From assembly GCF_029395675.1 (NCBI RefSeq), contig NZ_CP115184.1, positions 434,001 through 498,000 of the forward strand: a stretch of 64,000 bases of DNA. The letters run 5' to 3'. The notes below the pieces were generated by a model that saw nothing but the letters and a program-made list of their open reading frames with translations, was not told where the DNA came from and ran no database searches. This document shows positions 62,707-64,000 of the stretch, piece by piece; the stretch's first letter is position 1, and each line of letters starts with the position of its first letter. Made by a program: the position numbers and the translations under genes. Origin of the DNA: Janibacter cremeus (lineage in GTDB: Bacteria; Actinomycetota; Actinomycetes; Actinomycetales; Dermatophilaceae).

Positions 62707-64000
62707 CTATCGCCGGCGGACGAGGTCGACCGCGCGCTGCGGCAGGGAGAGCCAGGCGTCGACGCCGGCCCGTGGCCACAGGATCGCCTTCAGGCGGGAG
62801 CTGGTCATCCGCTGGTGGCGGACCGTCCCGACGATCGAGGTGACCTCGGCGGAGACGTCGGGCAGGTCCTGGTCCGGGCGCCCGTAGCGGGCGCGCTCCA
62901 CGGTCGCCACGACGTGGTCGAGCTGCTCACGCGTTGGGTCGTCGAGGTAGCCGTTCCTGCCAACCCACTCGCCGACGCGGCGCGGGGTGGCCCCCACGGG
63001 CGGGCGCAGGCCCAGGTCGTCGAGCCGGCCGATGAGGTCCTGCCACTCCGCCTCGACCCGGGCCGGGGGGTCGGGGGCCGTGGCCCGCTCGCGTCGACGG
63101 GCCAGCCACGCGGTGACCGGCATGATCGCCAGTGCGGCCACGGCGAGCAGGAGGCCGAGCAGCCACGGTCGCCACGGCCGGCTCTCGCCCTCGCCGGTCG
63201 GGTCGACCGCGGTCCGGTCCTGCGCCTCCGGGACCGGCTGCGTGCTCGTGCTCGTCGTGGTCTCGCTCGTGGTCGTCGTCTCGTCCGTGGTCGCGGCCCC
63301 GTCGCGCTCGATGGAGATGGAGTACGACGGCACGCTCGCCGCGCGGGCGCCGGGGGTCGGCTCGAAGCGGGTCCATCCGACACCCGCGAAGTACAGCTCC
63401 GGCCAGGCGTGGGCGTCGCTGGCCCGGATGACGCGTTCCTCGGCATCGACGGCCTCACCGGGGAGGAAGCCGACGACCACCCGGGCGGGGATGCCGTGGG
63501 CGCGCGCGAGCAGGGTCATCGTCGAGGCGAACTGCTGGCAGTAGCCGACCTTCGTCTCGAGGAAGGACAGGACCGGGTCGTCGGGGGCCCCCGGCGGGTC
63601 GGGGACCTGGAGGTCGTACTCGAAGTCCGGCCCGCGCAGGTACTCCTGGTACGCCTGGGCGGCCGTGAGGTCGTCGGCGCCCCCGGGCGCCAGGGAGAGG
63701 GCCAGCTCCTGGATCGCCTCGGCCGACGCGGGGTCGAGGGCGAGGTACTCGTCGGTGTACGCGGGGACGTCGACCGAGGACCTCGACTCGCCCGTGCCGA
63801 AGTCCTCCTCCTGCGGGTCCAGCTCGAGGTAGCTGCTCGAGTAGCTGCTCGGGGTGCGCTGCACGCGGGCCGTCCCGTCGGAGCCGAGCGCCCAGGGGAT
63901 GCCTCCGAGGTCGACCTCGGTGGGGTGTCGTGGCAGGGCGATCTGCGGGGCGGCCACGCCGTTGGCGCTGATGGCGAGGCTGCGCTCCTCGCGGGCGATG
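62707..64000 (-). CDS. Transglutaminase-like TgpA family protein (5' end beyond window)
   Basis: The frame is open from the stop at 62707 to the right edge, at least 430 residues. Visible are the transglutaminase core with VGYCQQFASTMTLLARAHG (nucleophilic Cys), DAHAWPELYF (His) and WTRFEPTPGA (Asp-type position), a Thr-rich linker, one C-terminal membrane helix (WLLGLLLAVAALAIMPVTAWL) and a DUF4129-like cytosolic end. The missing N-terminus should contain the DUF3488 membrane helices. Usually encoded beside a MoxR AAA ATPase and DUF58 protein, expected just outside the window. A GTG giving MAAPQ at 63957 is not the true start because the frame continues. Confidence 0.9.
   Translation of the reverse strand, partial: IAREERSLAISANGVAAPQIALPRHPTEVDLGGIPWALGSDGTARVQRTPSSYSSSYLELDPQEEDFGTGESRSSVDVPAYTDEYLALDPASAEAIQELALSLAPGGADDLTAAQAYQEYLRGPDFEYDLQVPDPPGAPDDPVLSFLETKVGYCQQFASTMTLLARAHGIPARVVVGFLPGEAVDAEERVIRASDAHAWPELYFAGVGWTRFEPTPGARAASVPSYSISIERDGAATTDETTTTSETTTSTSTQPVPEAQDRTAVDPTGEGESRPWRPWLLGLLLAVAALAIMPVTAWLARRRERATAPDPPARVEAEWQDLIGRLDDLGLRPPVGATPRRVGEWVGRNGYLDDPTREQLDHVVATVERARYGRPDQDLPDVSAEVTSIVGTVRHQRMTSSRLKAILWPRAGVDAWLSLPQRAVDLVRRR

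Overview
The window is high-GC actinobacterial chromosome (about 70% GC by eye over most of its length). Gene content points to the order Micrococcales, most likely an Intrasporangiaceae-like genus (Janibacter, Knoellia or similar); the genus is an inference. Pointers are the lexA/LysM and nrdR/nrdJ block, SAM-IV riboswitches, a Lys/Ala-rich RpoD, a DUF222-HNH protein, DUF2510 and DUF4192 proteins, and many leaderless starts (TANNNT box, 6-7 nt, start codon).

Layout. 1-3.4 kb: amidohydrolase (cut by the left edge), M20 amidohydrolase, glycosyltransferase. 3.4-12.4 kb: leuS, a pirin/AhpD-like pair, degV, comEA-comEC. 12.4-15.4 kb: LysR regulator, sirtuin, membrane-anchored glutaredoxin-like protein, lexA. 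15.4-19.9 kb: a LexA-controlled divergon with a small LysM protein (probable SOS division inhibitor), then nrdR-nrdJ behind a promoter with two NrdR boxes. 19.9-34.2 kb: a lower-GC, one-directional defence operon. 34.2-37.1 kb: remnants and a DUF222-HNH gene. 37.2-48.1 kb: NERD helicase, sdaA, accDA, SAM-IV/metY, a WXG100-like trio, Eis-like acetyltransferase. 48.1-64 kb: hrpA, PAC2 protein, exonuclease/polymerase, EcsC, DUF1232, DUF4192, SAM-IV/metX, universal stress protein, rpoD, TauE and a transglutaminase cut by the right edge.

The most interesting part is the defence operon, transcribed from 34.2 kb down to 19.9 kb: C5-cytosine DNA methyltransferase, a 1544-residue protein joining an HSP90/MutL-like ATPase to a superfamily 2 helicase, a UvrD-like helicase, DrmA, DrmB, an Mrr-type nuclease and Vsr. 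DrmA and DrmB are the hallmark of DISARM, but the PLD gene drmC is absent and the GHKL-helicase, UvrD, nuclease and Vsr are not standard parts. The middle four genes overlap or nearly touch; the methyltransferase and the nuclease/Vsr pair are more loosely attached. No integrase, tRNA or att repeat was found at its edges.

Methionine supply is coordinated by two separate SAM-IV riboswitches, one before metY and one before metX, encoding consecutive steps (O-acetylation of homoserine, then sulfhydrylation). DNA damage and deoxynucleotide supply sit side by side (lexA/LysM, then nrdR/nrdJ), each with visible operator pairs. A 9-mer, CGAAGGGGG, occurs 26 times counting both strands but not once between about 19.07 and 36.31 kb, which independently marks the defence region as foreign.
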